Shown here: positions 1 through 8,080 of the stretch, in pieces | Position numbering within the stretch: position 1 is the first letter of the stretch | How the letters are laid out: every line of letters starts with the position of its first letter | DNA from: Hyphomicrobiales bacterium | GTDB lineage: Bacteria; Pseudomonadota; Alphaproteobacteria; Rhizobiales; Rhizobiaceae | NCBI GenBank assembly: GCA_900470965.1 | Contig: UCCS01000032.1 | Span: 1-32,016, forward strand | DNA: 32,016 nt | Reading direction: 5' to 3' | Program-made: the position numbers and the translations under genes | The notes under the pieces: model-generated | The model's database searches: none | The model's input: only the letters and a program-made list of their open reading frames with translations | Told to the model about the DNA's origin: nothing

Positions 1-201
1 GAGCGGATGAGCTATGCCGATCTTGCCGCTGCAGCCTCGATCTCTATTCTCGATTATCTCGGCGAGATCGACTGGTCGGAATCGCCGCTCGCCAAGGACT
101 GGTACCAGCGGCTGAAATCGCGCCCCTCCTTCCGTCCGCTGCTCACCGAGCGCGTGCGCGGTCTGACGCCGGTTTCCCATTACGCCGACCTGGATTTCTG
201 A
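1..201 (+). CDS. Glutathione S-transferase family protein, C-terminal end (partial at left edge)
   Basis: The frame is open from the first base of the window and ends with TGA at 199-201, so about 66 C-terminal residues are visible and the N-terminal thioredoxin-like domain lies outside. The visible part (leader-less helix with LDYLGEIDW, then KDWYQRLKSRPSF) matches the end of the all-helical GST C-terminal domain, where the W-Y-x-R-x-x-x-R-P-S-F ending is typical of bacterial GSTs. An internal ATG at 7 is not the real start. The stop is 12 bases before the ATG of queG, so the two are probably co-transcribed. The substrate cannot be told from this fragment. Confidence 0.75.
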   Translation, partial: ERMSYADLAAAASISILDYLGEIDWSESPLAKDWYQRLKSRPSFRPLLTERVRGLTPVSHYADLDF

Positions 202-213
202 CGAGGGCGTTTG

Positions 214-1374
214 ATGCCCGAACCGAAAACCGAAGATATTAAGGAGCGGAAGCGCCGCGACAATTTGACCGCCTTCCTGAAGAGGGAATCGGCCGCTCTC
301 GGCTTCGATCTCTGTCGTGTCACCCGTCCGGATTCGATCCCTGACGCAAAGCAGCGACTCGGCCAATTCATCGATGCCGGCCGGCATGGAACAATGGAAT
401 GGATGGCGGAAACGCGCGAGCGCCGCGGCGATCCGCGCACGCTCTGGAGCGATGTGCGCTCTGTTGCCGTCTTCGGCCTCAATTACGGGCCGGACGAGGA
501 TCCTCGCGGCATTCTCGGCAAGAAGGATAGGGCGGCAATCTCCGTCTACGCCCGCAACCGCGACTATCATGACGTCATGAAGGGCCGACTGAAGGAGATC
601 GCCACGCGCTTCGCAGCCAAGGCTGGCGCGGACGTAAAGGTCTTCGTCGATACCGCACCCGTCATGGAAAAGCCGCTGGCCGCGGCGGCCGGTCTCGGCT
701 GGCAGGGCAAACACACCAATCTTGTCAGCCGCGAGCATGGCTCCTGGCTTTTCCTCGGCTCGATGTTCACGACCGCCGATCTCAATATAGATGGCTCGGA
801 GACCGATCATTGCGGCTCCTGCCGCGCCTGCCTCGATGTCTGCCCGACGGCTGCCTTTCCTGCGCCCTACCAGATCGATGCGCGCCGCTGCATTTCGTAT
901 CTGACGATCGAGCATAAGGGGCCGATCGATCCCGAGTTCAGGCCGCTGATCGGCAACCGCATTTACGGCTGCGACGATTGCCTCGCCGTATGCCCCTGGA
1001 ACAAGTTCGCAAACGAAGCGTCGGAAATGAAGCTGAAGGCGCGTGAGGATCTGAAGGAACCTTCGATCGCCTTCCTTTTGACCCTCGACGACCCGACCTT
1101 CCGCACGTTCTTCAGCGGTTCGCCGGTCAAGCGCATCGGGCGCGACCGCTTCATTCGTAATGCGCTGATCGCTGCCGGCAATTCCGGCGAGCGTAGCCTG
1201 ATCGAGCGATGTCGTGCGCTCGCCGCCGATGCCTCGCCTGTCGTGCGCGGCATGGCAGTTTGGGCACTGTCGCGGCTCATGGAGGCTGGTGAATTCGAAG
1301 CCTTTGCCGCACAAAGGGAAAATGAGTCGGACGAAGAAGTCCTCAACGAATGGCGACTGGCGGGGGTAAGCTGA
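214..1374 (+). CDS. queG: Epoxyqueuosine reductase QueG
   Basis: Cytosolic iron-sulfur, cobalamin-dependent enzyme that reduces epoxyqueuosine to queuosine in the wobble base of tRNAs with GUN anticodons, the last step of queuosine synthesis. The 386-residue product has the family's usual length. It shows the D-T-A-P motif near residue 146, whose Asp is the family's proposed catalytic acid, followed by GLGWQGK. Two ferredoxin-type clusters of cysteines follow: [12 protein letters not shown] from residue 200, then [18 protein letters not shown]-like helical C-terminus closes it. I chose ATG 214; a TTG at 211 directly precedes it in frame and is less likely. The stop overlaps the ATG of the next gene by one base (TGATG), suggesting translational coupling. 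Confidence 0.95.
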   Translation: MPEPKTEDIKERKRRDNLTAFLKRESAALGFDLCRVTRPDSIPDAKQRLGQFIDAGRHGTMEWMAETRERRGDPRTLWSDVRSVAVFGLNYGPDEDPRGILGKKDRAAISVYARNRDYHDVMKGRLKEIATRFAAKAGADVKVFVDTAPVMEKPLAAAAGLGWQGKHTNLVSREHGSWLFLGSMFTTADLNIDGSETDHCGSCRACLDVCPTAAFPAPYQIDARRCISYLTIEHKGPIDPEFRPLIGNRIYGCDDCLAVCPWNKFANEASEMKLKAREDLKEPSIAFLLTLDDPTFRTFFSGSPVKRIGRDRFIRNALIAAGNSGERSLIERCRALAADASPVVRGMAVWALSRLMEAGEFEAFAAQRENESDEEVLNEWRLAGVS

Positions 1375-2243
1375 TGCATGTGATGATCTTTGGCTGCGGT
1401 TATTCCGGTACGGCGATCGCCAAAGCCTTTGGTGACAGCGGCATGCGCATCTCCGGGACGACCCGTTCGGAGGAAAAAGCGGAAGAGCTGCAGAGATCCG
1501 GGATCGAAGCCTTCATCTTCGACGGCGAAACCCTGAGCGACGATCTGCGTGCGGCGATGGCCGGCGTTACGCATCTCGTGCAGTCGATCGCTCCGCGCGA
1601 TGCCGATCCGCTGCTTGCATTGCTCGGCAAAGACAGCACGGTGCTTCTGCCGAAGCTGCAATGGATCGGCTATCTCTCCACGGTCGGCGTCTATGGCGAC
1701 CACAAAGGCTCCTGGGTGACCGAGGAAACCCCTTGTGTGCCGGTCTCCGGCCGCTCCAAGGAACGTCTGGACGCTGAGGACGCCTGGCTTGCGCTCGGAC
1801 GTGCCCGCGACGTACCGGCCGCAATATTGCGTCTTTCCGGCATTTACGGACCAGGACGAAACGCCTTCATTAATCTGGATCGCGGCACGGCGCGCCGCAT
1901 CATCAAGAAGGACCAGGTCTTCAACCGCATCCGCGTGGAGGACATCGGCGCTTCCACCCGCTTTTTGTCAGAGCATGCGCTCGGTGGCATCTATAATGTC
2001 ACCGACGACCGGCCCGGCCCGCCGCAGGATGTCATCGTCGAAGCCGCCCGCCTGATGGGCGTCGAACCGCCGCCAGAGCAATCTTTCGAGACGGCCGAGA
2101 TGACGCCCATGGCCCGCTCCTTTTATGGAGAGAACAAGCGGGTTTCCAATGCCAAACTGAAGGCCACGGGCTTCTGTTTTGCCTTCCCGAACTATCCGAT
2201 GTCGCTCGCCCAGCTCTGGCAAAATGAGGGGTGGCGGGGCTGA
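1374..2243 (+). CDS. NAD(P)-binding SDR/epimerase-like protein (YeeZ type)
   Basis: A 289-residue atypical extended short-chain dehydrogenase/epimerase. The N-terminus carries the Rossmann dinucleotide-binding glycines (IFGCGYSGTA), then the LSTVGVYGDHKG stretch and a downstream RLSGIYGPGRN segment typical of NAD-dependent epimerases of the YeeZ group. The reaction is unknown for this group. The start at 1374 shares its A with the queG stop; a second ATG at 1383 is possible. Co-transcription with queG is common in rhizobia (from memory). Nothing in the sequence shows a direct role in queuosine synthesis. Confidence 0.85.
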   Translation: MHVMIFGCGYSGTAIAKAFGDSGMRISGTTRSEEKAEELQRSGIEAFIFDGETLSDDLRAAMAGVTHLVQSIAPRDADPLLALLGKDSTVLLPKLQWIGYLSTVGVYGDHKGSWVTEETPCVPVSGRSKERLDAEDAWLALGRARDVPAAILRLSGIYGPGRNAFINLDRGTARRIIKKDQVFNRIRVEDIGASTRFLSEHALGGIYNVTDDRPGPPQDVIVEAARLMGVEPPPEQSFETAEMTPMARSFYGENKRVSNAKLKATGFCFAFPNYPMSLAQLWQNEGWRG

Positions 2244-2652
2244 CGATACCCTCCCATTCGGGTGAGAGGGCTATAATTCAAAAAGAGTAGAAATTTCCTA
2301 CTTTCTTATTTTAGCGACGCGAATTTCGCTCCGCATTATGGTTAACGGCCTCTAAATTTGCGCAAATGTGGCAGCAAATATGGCGGTATGAGCAAAAATT
2401 TTTTGTGATTTCCGGCGGCCATCAAATGTTTACCGCCTTCCCGAAAAAATCGTTCGGATTTTAGCTGATTTCATTAGGTTTTTTCCACAATTCGTCAAAG
2501 CGGTGTTCTGCTACCGCAATGTTACCGGAATCACAAATGTTACAAGCTGTAACGTTCCGTGATCGCGATCGGCACTTTTTCGCCACTTTTCCCCGGATTG
2601 AAGCCCCACCGCCTGTGAAGGCGCAAGTTCAATAGTTGAGGGACAATCCGTT
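2244..2652. other. Long AT-rich intergenic region upstream of the RlpA-like gene
   Basis: This 409-base gap has no convincing gene. It is clearly richer in A and T than its surroundings. It contains a 12-bp palindrome ATTTGCGCAAAT at about 2356-2367, an ATGGTTAA octamer at about 2338-2345 (TTAACCAT on the other strand, resembling an alphaproteobacterial CtrA half-site), and near 2520-2556 two direct copies of ATGTTAC followed by an inverted GTAAC, the second pair forming GTTACA-AGC-TGTAAC. Promoter and operator sites for the downstream gene are probably here, but none can be assigned with certainty. Confidence 0.5.
2338..2345 (-). promoter_or_regulatory. Possible CtrA half-site (TTAACCAT)
   Basis: The minus strand reads TTAACCAT, the octamer used as CtrA binding motif in Sinorhizobium and relatives. 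A full TTAA-N7-TTAA pair is not present, only a degenerate second half (TAAA). Chance occurrence in an AT-rich stretch is quite possible. Confidence 0.25.
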
Positions 2653-3015
2653 TTGAAGAAAATCTGCCGTTCTCTAATCACTACCGCAGCCATTGCAGCC
2701 TGCTCTTTCATCCTCCCGGCGGAAGGATTTGCTGCTAACGGATGTGGCGGTGCTTCGTGGTACGCACTTCGCTCCAAAACTGCTTCCGGGGAACGCATGA
2801 ACCCGGCCATCTATACTGCCGCACATCGCTCTCTGGCGTTCGGCACCAAGGTGAAGGTCACCAACCGCAACAACGGCCGCAGCGTCGTCGTTCGCATCAA
2901 TGATCGTGGTCCGTTCATCCGCGGTCGCGTACTCGACCTGTCACGCGCTGCTGCCCAGAATATCGGCATGGTCTCTACAGGTACTGCGAAGGTTTGCTAC
3001 GAAGTCATGAGCTGA
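2653..3015 (+). CDS. RlpA-like septal/cell-envelope double-psi beta-barrel protein
   Basis: A 120-residue exported protein. The N-terminus is a signal peptide (KK, hydrophobic run, cleavage after about AEGFA). The remainder is one RlpA-type double-psi beta-barrel: G-G-A-S-W-Y near the start, [26 protein letters not shown] and VLDLSRAAA. Full-length RlpA lytic transglycosylases add a SPOR domain, which is missing here, so this is a minimal barrel-only member. It may bind or trim peptidoglycan. The start is TTG at 2653, preceded by GAGGGA about ten bases upstream; no in-frame ATG gives an intact signal peptide. The gene stands alone behind a long leader. Confidence 0.85.
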   Translation: MKKICRSLITTAAIAACSFILPAEGFAANGCGGASWYALRSKTASGERMNPAIYTAAHRSLAFGTKVKVTNRNNGRSVVVRINDRGPFIRGRVLDLSRAAAQNIGMVSTGTAKVCYEVMS

Positions 3016-3039
3016 GGCTACGTCCTCCGCAAAATCCCT

Positions 3040-3055
3040 GCGCCGGATGCGGCGC
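3040..3055 (+). terminator. Candidate terminator hairpin after the RlpA-like gene
   Basis: GCGCCG-GATG-CGGCGC forms a perfect 6-bp GC stem with a 4-base loop 25 bases after the stop codon, followed by the moderately T-rich TTGCTCTTG. The T-tract is weak, so termination is plausible rather than certain. Confidence 0.4.
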
Positions 3056-3182
3056 TTGCTCTTGCCGTCAATCGCGGGTAACCACGCGGTTGTGACTTGT
3101 AAACAATCTGCCCCGCCATCAGGCTTCCTGAGGCTCTTTCCGCGCGGATCGTTCACTAGCCAAGGCAACAGGAGAAGTTTGA

Positions 3183-4472
3183 ATGCGTTTGGGCGGCCGC
3201 CTCGAAGGGGCGATTTCGGTTCTGGCTGATATCGATGCCCGTAAAAGGCCTGTCGCCGATGCGCTGAAGGACTGGGGCCTCGCTCACCGTTTCGCCGGTT
3301 CCGGCGACAGGGCGGCGATCGGCAACATCGTCTACGATGCGCTGCGCATGCGACTGTCCCATGCCTATCTGATGGACGACGACAGCGCCGTTGCCATTGC
3401 CCATGCCGTCATGTTCCGCCAATGGGGTTTCACGCCGGAAACGCTGGCCGCCGAACTTGCCGACGACAAGTTCGCGCCGACGCCGCTTTCGGCCGACGCA
3501 CTCGCGGCCTTTACGAGCCGCTCTCTTTCCGACGCAGCCCCGCATGTTCAGGGCGATATTCCAGAATGGGTGCAATCCTCCTTCGAACAGGCTTTCGGCG
3601 GCGAATGGCTTTCCGAGGCCCAGGCGCTCGCTGGACGCCCGACGCTTGATCTGCGTGCCAATATCCTGAAGGCCACCCGCGAAAAGGCCGTCAAGGCGCT
3701 GGAACGCGCCGGCGCCAATGAGGCGAAGATCGCACGCTACGGCATCCGGATTCCCGCCGGCGAGGGTGCCTCACGTTTGCCCAACGTGACGGCCGAGCTT
3801 TCATTCCAGAAAGGCTGGTTTGAAGTTCAGGACGAGGGATCGCAGATCGTTGCGGATCTGGTTTTGCCTGGGGATGGCGAGCAGGTGCTGGATTATTGTG
3901 CCGGCGGCGGCGGCAAGACGCTCGCCATGGCGGCTGCGATGCATAACAAGGGCCAGGTCCATGCCTATGATGCCGACCGCAAGCGGCTTGCGCCGATCAT
4001 CGAGCGGCTGAAGCGCGCCGGCACACGCAATGTCCAGGTCCATGACGATATCAGAGGCCTGACCAGCCTGCGCGACCGCTGCGATAAGGTGCTGGTCGAC
4101 GCGCCCTGCACCGGCACAGGCACGTGGCGCCGGCGCCCGGATACGAAATGGCGACTGACGGCCAAGAACCTCGACGAGCGCACTGCCCAGCAGCAGGACG
4201 CGCTGACGCAGGCGAGCAGCTTCGTGCGCCCCGGCGGCGAACTGATCTACGTTACCTGCTCAGTGCTACCGCAGGAGAACGAAGAACAGGTGCGGCGCTT
4301 TGCCACCGACAACAGCGACTTCGAAATCGTCAGCGCCCTGCCCGCCTGGGACAGCCTGTTCGGCAAGGATGGGACGCGCCCACGCTCTTCCGACGGCAAG
4401 ACGATCACGCTGACGCCGGCCTCGACGGATACGGACGGCTTCTTCTTCTGCCGCCTCAAAAGAACAGGCTGA
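3183..4472 (+). CDS. rsmB: RsmB-type 16S rRNA (cytosine-C5) methyltransferase
   Basis: Class I SAM-dependent RNA methyltransferase of the RsmB/NOP2 family, 429 residues. An N-terminal NusB-like helical region (about 1-140) precedes the catalytic domain. The SAM motif LDYCAGGGGKT is at about 236-246. Motif IV DAPCTGTG has its cysteine at residue 309, and motif VI YVTCSVLPQENE has the catalytic nucleophile Cys at 359, the two-cysteine pattern of m5C methylases. It should methylate C967 (E. coli numbering) of 16S rRNA, although other members of the family are hard to tell apart by eye. ATG 3183 has GGAGAAG about seven bases upstream. It converges with the HPP gene with a three-base gap. Confidence 0.9.
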   Translation: MRLGGRLEGAISVLADIDARKRPVADALKDWGLAHRFAGSGDRAAIGNIVYDALRMRLSHAYLMDDDSAVAIAHAVMFRQWGFTPETLAAELADDKFAPTPLSADALAAFTSRSLSDAAPHVQGDIPEWVQSSFEQAFGGEWLSEAQALAGRPTLDLRANILKATREKAVKALERAGANEAKIARYGIRIPAGEGASRLPNVTAELSFQKGWFEVQDEGSQIVADLVLPGDGEQVLDYCAGGGGKTLAMAAAMHNKGQVHAYDADRKRLAPIIERLKRAGTRNVQVHDDIRGLTSLRDRCDKVLVDAPCTGTGTWRRRPDTKWRLTAKNLDERTAQQQDALTQASSFVRPGGELIYVTCSVLPQENEEQVRRFATDNSDFEIVSALPAWDSLFGKDGTRPRSSDGKTITLTPASTDTDGFFFCRLKRTG

Positions 4473-4475
4473 GCC

Positions 4476-5045
4476 TTACGGCGACGGCGCCCGCAGCGGA
4501 TATTGATGCCGCGGTGGGATGAAGTGATGCACGACGGCGATCGCGACCAGCAGGACGCCGCCGAACAGGACGACTGCAAAAAGCGTCAATCCGCCGAGAT
4601 GCGAGCCGAGAGCAACAAGCGGCACGGCGCCTGCCGGCGGATGCGTGACCCTCAGCGCCAGCATGCCGGCGATTGCGATACCGACGGCGATTGCCGCGAC
4701 CCACCAGAGACCCGGAAAGAAGAAAGCGGCTGCGGCGCCGACCGCCGCAGCAAGAACGTAACCACCAATGACATTTGCCGGCTGGGCGAGCGGGCTCTTC
4801 GGCTGCCCAAAGATCAGCACCGCCGTTGCGCCGAAGGGCGCAATCAGCAGCGGAATGCCTGTCGTAACAGCAAGGATGCCGACCGAAACCATGCCGATGA
4901 CGGCACCAATTCCGGACTTCAGATGCGCATGGAACGCGCCCTTCGGCTCGTGGCGATGAATGAAATGCCTGATGTGATGACGCATGAAGGCCGGTCGGAT
5001 GAGGTGTTCAGGAGGATCGGATGAAGGATTAAGCAGGGTGGGCAA
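4476..5045 (-). CDS. HPP family integral membrane protein
   Basis: A small four-helix membrane protein (189 residues from TTG 5045, 169 from ATG 4985). The family signature T-H-P-P-A-G-A-V-P is present in the third hydrophobic segment, with AVTTGIPLLIAPFGATAVLIFG earlier as the conserved first half. The family is named for this His-Pro-Pro motif; its transported substrate in bacteria is not settled, though a plant member has been linked to nitrite. The start is ambiguous: TTG 5045 has AAGAGG about 11 bases upstream, whereas ATG 4985 has no obvious Shine-Dalgarno. It is divergent from the iron-linked module, sharing a 170-base gap. Confidence 0.85.
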   Translation of the reverse strand: MPTLLNPSSDPPEHLIRPAFMRHHIRHFIHRHEPKGAFHAHLKSGIGAVIGMVSVGILAVTTGIPLLIAPFGATAVLIFGQPKSPLAQPANVIGGYVLAAAVGAAAAFFFPGLWWVAAIAVGIAIAGMLALRVTHPPAGAVPLVALGSHLGGLTLFAVVLFGGVLLVAIAVVHHFIPPRHQYPLRAPSP

Positions 5046-5073
5046 TTAATAGCGCGCCTCTTGCTGAATTTTC

Positions 5074-5085
5074 AAGCAAATGCTT
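5074..5085. promoter_or_regulatory. Short inverted repeat between the HPP gene and the imelysin operon
   Basis: AAGCA-AA-TGCTT is a perfect 5-bp inverted repeat in an AT-rich stretch between two divergent genes. It could be an operator for either. It does not match the RirA iron-responsive operator (TGA-N9-TCA) or an Irr ICE box as I know them, so no regulator is proposed. Confidence 0.3.
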
Positions 5086-5216
5086 TTCAAATAGACAGGC
5101 TCCTCGCGGAAATCCATCCTTAAAACCATTCCAAACTAGAGTGTTTGACACCAGTTTGCTTTTGGGCGAAGAGACGAATGCCGGATTCAGACGGAAATCC
5201 GTCACAGGAGAGGATT

Positions 5217-6494
5217 ATGAAGCTCAACCGCACATTCCGAGCAGCTGCGCTGGCGATTGCCCCCGCCGCCCTGCTCGCCCTTCCCGCGTATGCGGCAACC
5301 GACGCAGCCGCTGTCGTGAAGCATTACGCCGAGGTCGCGCATGCCAAGTATGAAGATTCGCTGACAACAGCCAAGGCGCTCGACGCGGCCATCGACGCGT
5401 TTCTGAAGTCGCCTGATGATGCGACGCTGAAGGCCGCCAGGGATGCCTGGATCAAGGCACGCGTTCCCTATCAGCAGACGGAAGTCTATCGCTTCGGCAA
5501 CCCTGTTGTCGACGACTGGGAAGGCAAGGTCAACGCATGGCCGCTCGACGAAGGCCTGATCGACTACGTCGATCCCTCCTATGGTACGGAAAGCGACGAG
5601 AACTCCCTCTATGTCGCAAACGTCATCGCCAACAAGACGATCAAGATTGACGGCAAGGATGTCGACGCCTCCAAGCTGACGCCGGAATTCCTCTCCGGTA
5701 CGCTTGCCGAGGCCGGCGGTATCGAAGCCAACGTCGCGACCGGCTACCACGCCATCGAATTCCTGCTCTGGGGCCAGGATCTGCATGGCACGGGACCAGG
5801 CGCCGGCGAGCGTCCTGCTACTGACTATGATCTCAAGAATTGCACGCACGGCAATTGCGACCGTCGCGCCGAATATCTGAAGTCGGCTTCCACGCTGCTT
5901 GTTTCCGACCTGCAGGAAATGACCGATGACTGGGCGCCTGACGGAGAAGCGACGAAGCACGTCGAAGCCGATCCGAAGGCTGGCCTCGTCGCCATCCTGA
6001 CGGGTATGGGTTCGCTCTCCTATGGCGAACTGGCCGGTGAGCGCATGAAGCTCGGCCTGCTGCTGCACGACCCGGAAGAGGAGCATGATTGCTTCTCGGA
6101 CAACACCTACAATTCGCATCTGAACGACGCGATCGGCATCGCTGCTGCCTATACGGGCGAATATACCCGCGTCGACGGCAACAAGCTGACCGGCCCGTCA
6201 CTGCACGACCTCGTCGCCGCCAAGGATAAGGCTCTCGACGCCGAGATGACCGGCAAGCTCAACAAGACCCTGGATGCCATGCACGCTATGGCCAAGCGCG
6301 GCGAGACGGTCGAGAAGTACGATCAGATGATCGGCGAGGGCAACAAGGAAGGCAACGCCGTCGTTCAGGCCGCCATCGACGGTCTCATCGACCAGACGAA
6401 GTCGGTCCAGCGCGTTATTGCCGCACTTGACCTCGGCACCGTCGAGCTTGAAGGTTCCGACAGCCTGGATAATCCTAACGCTGTCTTCAAATAA
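5217..6494 (+). CDS. Imelysin family periplasmic iron-regulated protein
   Basis: Exported protein of the imelysin/ICMP-like family (Pfam peptidase M75), 425 residues. A Sec signal peptide covers about residues 1-25 (hydrophobic run ending A-Y-A-A). The family signature G-x-H-x-x-E is intact as GYHAIE with His178 and Glu181, followed by LLWGQDL. Members, including IrpA-like proteins, are two-domain helical bundles thought to bind iron or heme-iron in the periplasm; proteolysis has not been generally confirmed. The ATG at 5217 has GGAGAGG just upstream; the in-frame codons back to 5145 lack a signal peptide at their start and are not used. It is the first gene of a four-gene module. Confidence 0.92.
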   Translation: MKLNRTFRAAALAIAPAALLALPAYAATDAAAVVKHYAEVAHAKYEDSLTTAKALDAAIDAFLKSPDDATLKAARDAWIKARVPYQQTEVYRFGNPVVDDWEGKVNAWPLDEGLIDYVDPSYGTESDENSLYVANVIANKTIKIDGKDVDASKLTPEFLSGTLAEAGGIEANVATGYHAIEFLLWGQDLHGTGPGAGERPATDYDLKNCTHGNCDRRAEYLKSASTLLVSDLQEMTDDWAPDGEATKHVEADPKAGLVAILTGMGSLSYGELAGERMKLGLLLHDPEEEHDCFSDNTYNSHLNDAIGIAAAYTGEYTRVDGNKLTGPSLHDLVAAKDKALDAEMTGKLNKTLDAMHAMAKRGETVEKYDQMIGEGNKEGNAVVQAAIDGLIDQTKSVQRVIAALDLGTVELEGSDSLDNPNAVFK

Positions 6495-6504
6495 GCAAAA
6501 AGGC

Positions 6505-6530
6505 GGGCCGCTCCGAACCCGGAGTGGCCC
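6505..6530 (+). terminator. Strong hairpin between imelysin and di-heme oxidoreductase genes
   Basis: GGGCCGCTCCG - AACC - CGGAGTGGCCC is an 11-bp stem with a single G-T wobble and a 4-base loop. It starts ten bases after the imelysin stop. No T-tract follows, so on the plus strand it is more likely a partial terminator, attenuator or mRNA 3'-end stabiliser that lowers expression of the following genes relative to the first one. It also occupies the GTG at 6524, which argues for the ATG at 6542 as start of the next gene. Confidence 0.55.
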
Positions 6531-6541
6531 GGACCCTTGAA

Positions 6542-8080
6542 ATGTCGCATAACCCGGCCAGACGTCTTTTTGTCAGCGCAGCTTTCTGCGCTCTGCTCGC
6601 CGGACTTCCCGTCGCTATTGCCGGTAGTTTCGATCTTCCGGCTGGACGTACCGATCTTTCCGATGCGGATTTGAAGCGCGTCGTCGATGTCACGCGGCCG
6701 ACCGGCGATTTCACCAAGGCCGAACCCTACGAGGCGATGCAGGCGGGTGCGGCAACCTCTATCGATCCTGTCACCGAAGACAGTTTCTCGCACATCTCGG
6801 CCAATATCCCTTTCGAGGAAGAGCAGAATTTTCGGCTCGGCAATGCGCTCTTCCGCAAGCTCTGGGTTTCCGCGCCCTCCTCGACGCAGGCATCCGATGG
6901 GCTTGGTCCGCTCTTCAATGCCCGCTCCTGCATGAGTTGTCACGCCAATGACGGCCGCGGCAAACCACCGGATGGCGGTCCGAGCGCTACCTCGATGGTC
7001 CTTCGCGTGGCCCGTGCGGCAAAGACATCTGAGGAAGAAAAAGCGATCGCCGACGCCGATGTCGTCAATTTCCCCGATCCTGTTTACGGCCACCAGCTTC
7101 AGGATCTCGCCGTTCCAGGACTTGCCGCCGAGGGCAAGGTCGCGGTCACCTACACCGAAGAGACGATCACGCTTGCCGGCGGCGAGACGGTGAAGCTGCG
7201 CAAGCCGGCCTATTCCGTCAAAGACCTCGCCTACGGCCCGCTCGACCCGGCGACAAAGATCTCGGCGCGCGTCGCGCCGCCGATGATCGGCCTCGGGCTG
7301 ATCGAAGCAATTCCCGAGGCAGATATTCTGGCCCATGCCGATCCTGATGATCTCGATCATGATGGCATTTCCGGTAGGGCCGCGATCGTGCGCGATCATC
7401 GCACCGGCCAGATCGCACTCGGCCGTTTCGGTTGGAAAGCGCAAAATGCGACCGTGCGCGACCAGAGTGCGGATGCTTTCTCCACCGATATCGGCATCTC
7501 GACGCCGGATGCGCCGAACGCTGATGGCGACTGCACCGCGGCTGAGACAAAGTGCCTCGCCATACCTGATGGCGTGCAAAAACGGCTCGGCAATGAGGAG
7601 GCGCCAGGCCCGGTGCTCGATCTCGTTACCTTCTATTCCGAGAACCTCGCCGTGCCCGCGCGCCGCAAAGCAAGTTTTGCCGGGACCCTGCGCGGCAAGC
7701 AGCTTTTCTACGAATCCGGCTGTATTTCCTGCCACGTGCCGAAGTTCGTCACCCGCCGCGATACGACTGAGAAGGCCCAATCCTTCCAGCTCATCTGGCC
7801 CTATTCCGATTTCCTGCTGCACGACATGGGCGATGGCCTGGCCGACGGACAGCAAGTAGGACTGGCCGGTGGACGTGAATGGCGCACGCCGCCGCTATGG
7901 GGTATAGGACTGACCCGGACTGTCAGCGGACACAGCTTCTTCCTGCATGACGGCCGCGCCAGAAATCTCACCGAAGCAATTCTCTGGCATGGCGGCGAAG
8001 CTGAAAAAGCCCGTAGCGCATTCTCCTCGCTGTCAAAAGACGATAGAGAGGCCCTGATTACATTCCTGGAGTCACTTTGA
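6542..8080 (+). CDS. Di-heme oxidoreductase family protein (DUF1111/DHOR)
   Basis: A 512-residue periplasmic c-type cytochrome-like protein. After a signal peptide (about residues 1-27) come two heme-binding motifs: C-M-S-C-H at 130-134 and C-I-S-C-H at 394-398, the arrangement of DUF1111 thiol/di-heme oxidoreductases, which resemble MauG/di-heme peroxidases. The calcium-like loop D-P-D-D-L-D-H-D-G-I-S-G is at about 260-275. It probably accepts or donates electrons in the periplasm, perhaps changing iron oxidation state for its imelysin neighbours; that is inference. I chose ATG 6542; GTG 6524 lies in a hairpin. The stop overlaps the next ATG (TGATG). Confidence 0.9.
   Translation: MSHNPARRLFVSAAFCALLAGLPVAIAGSFDLPAGRTDLSDADLKRVVDVTRPTGDFTKAEPYEAMQAGAATSIDPVTEDSFSHISANIPFEEEQNFRLGNALFRKLWVSAPSSTQASDGLGPLFNARSCMSCHANDGRGKPPDGGPSATSMVLRVARAAKTSEEEKAIADADVVNFPDPVYGHQLQDLAVPGLAAEGKVAVTYTEETITLAGGETVKLRKPAYSVKDLAYGPLDPATKISARVAPPMIGLGLIEAIPEADILAHADPDDLDHDGISGRAAIVRDHRTGQIALGRFGWKAQNATVRDQSADAFSTDIGISTPDAPNADGDCTAAETKCLAIPDGVQKRLGNEEAPGPVLDLVTFYSENLAVPARRKASFAGTLRGKQLFYESGCISCHVPKFVTRRDTTEKAQSFQLIWPYSDFLLHDMGDGLADGQQVGLAGGREWRTPPLWGIGLTRTVSGHSFFLHDGRARNLTEAILWHGGEAEKARSAFSSLSKDDREALITFLESL

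Noticed and set aside
2252..2273. Terminator after the SDR gene (CCCTCCC ... GGGTGAGAGGG)
   Set aside because: The stem is imperfect with bulges and no T-tract follows, so it was not listed.
5041..5216. RirA iron-responsive operator or Irr box before the imelysin operon
   Set aside because: No TGA-N9-TCA or ICE-like sequence was found in this gap on reading both strands.
5202..6119. 305-codon minus-strand frame opposite the first imelysin gene
   Set aside because: The plus-strand signal peptide and GYHAIE motif identify the real gene.
6365..7855. 496-codon open frame on the minus strand opposite the di-heme oxidoreductase gene
   Set aside because: It lies across a strongly supported gene with two heme motifs, its translation has no recognisable domain, and long antisense frames are expected in high-GC DNA.
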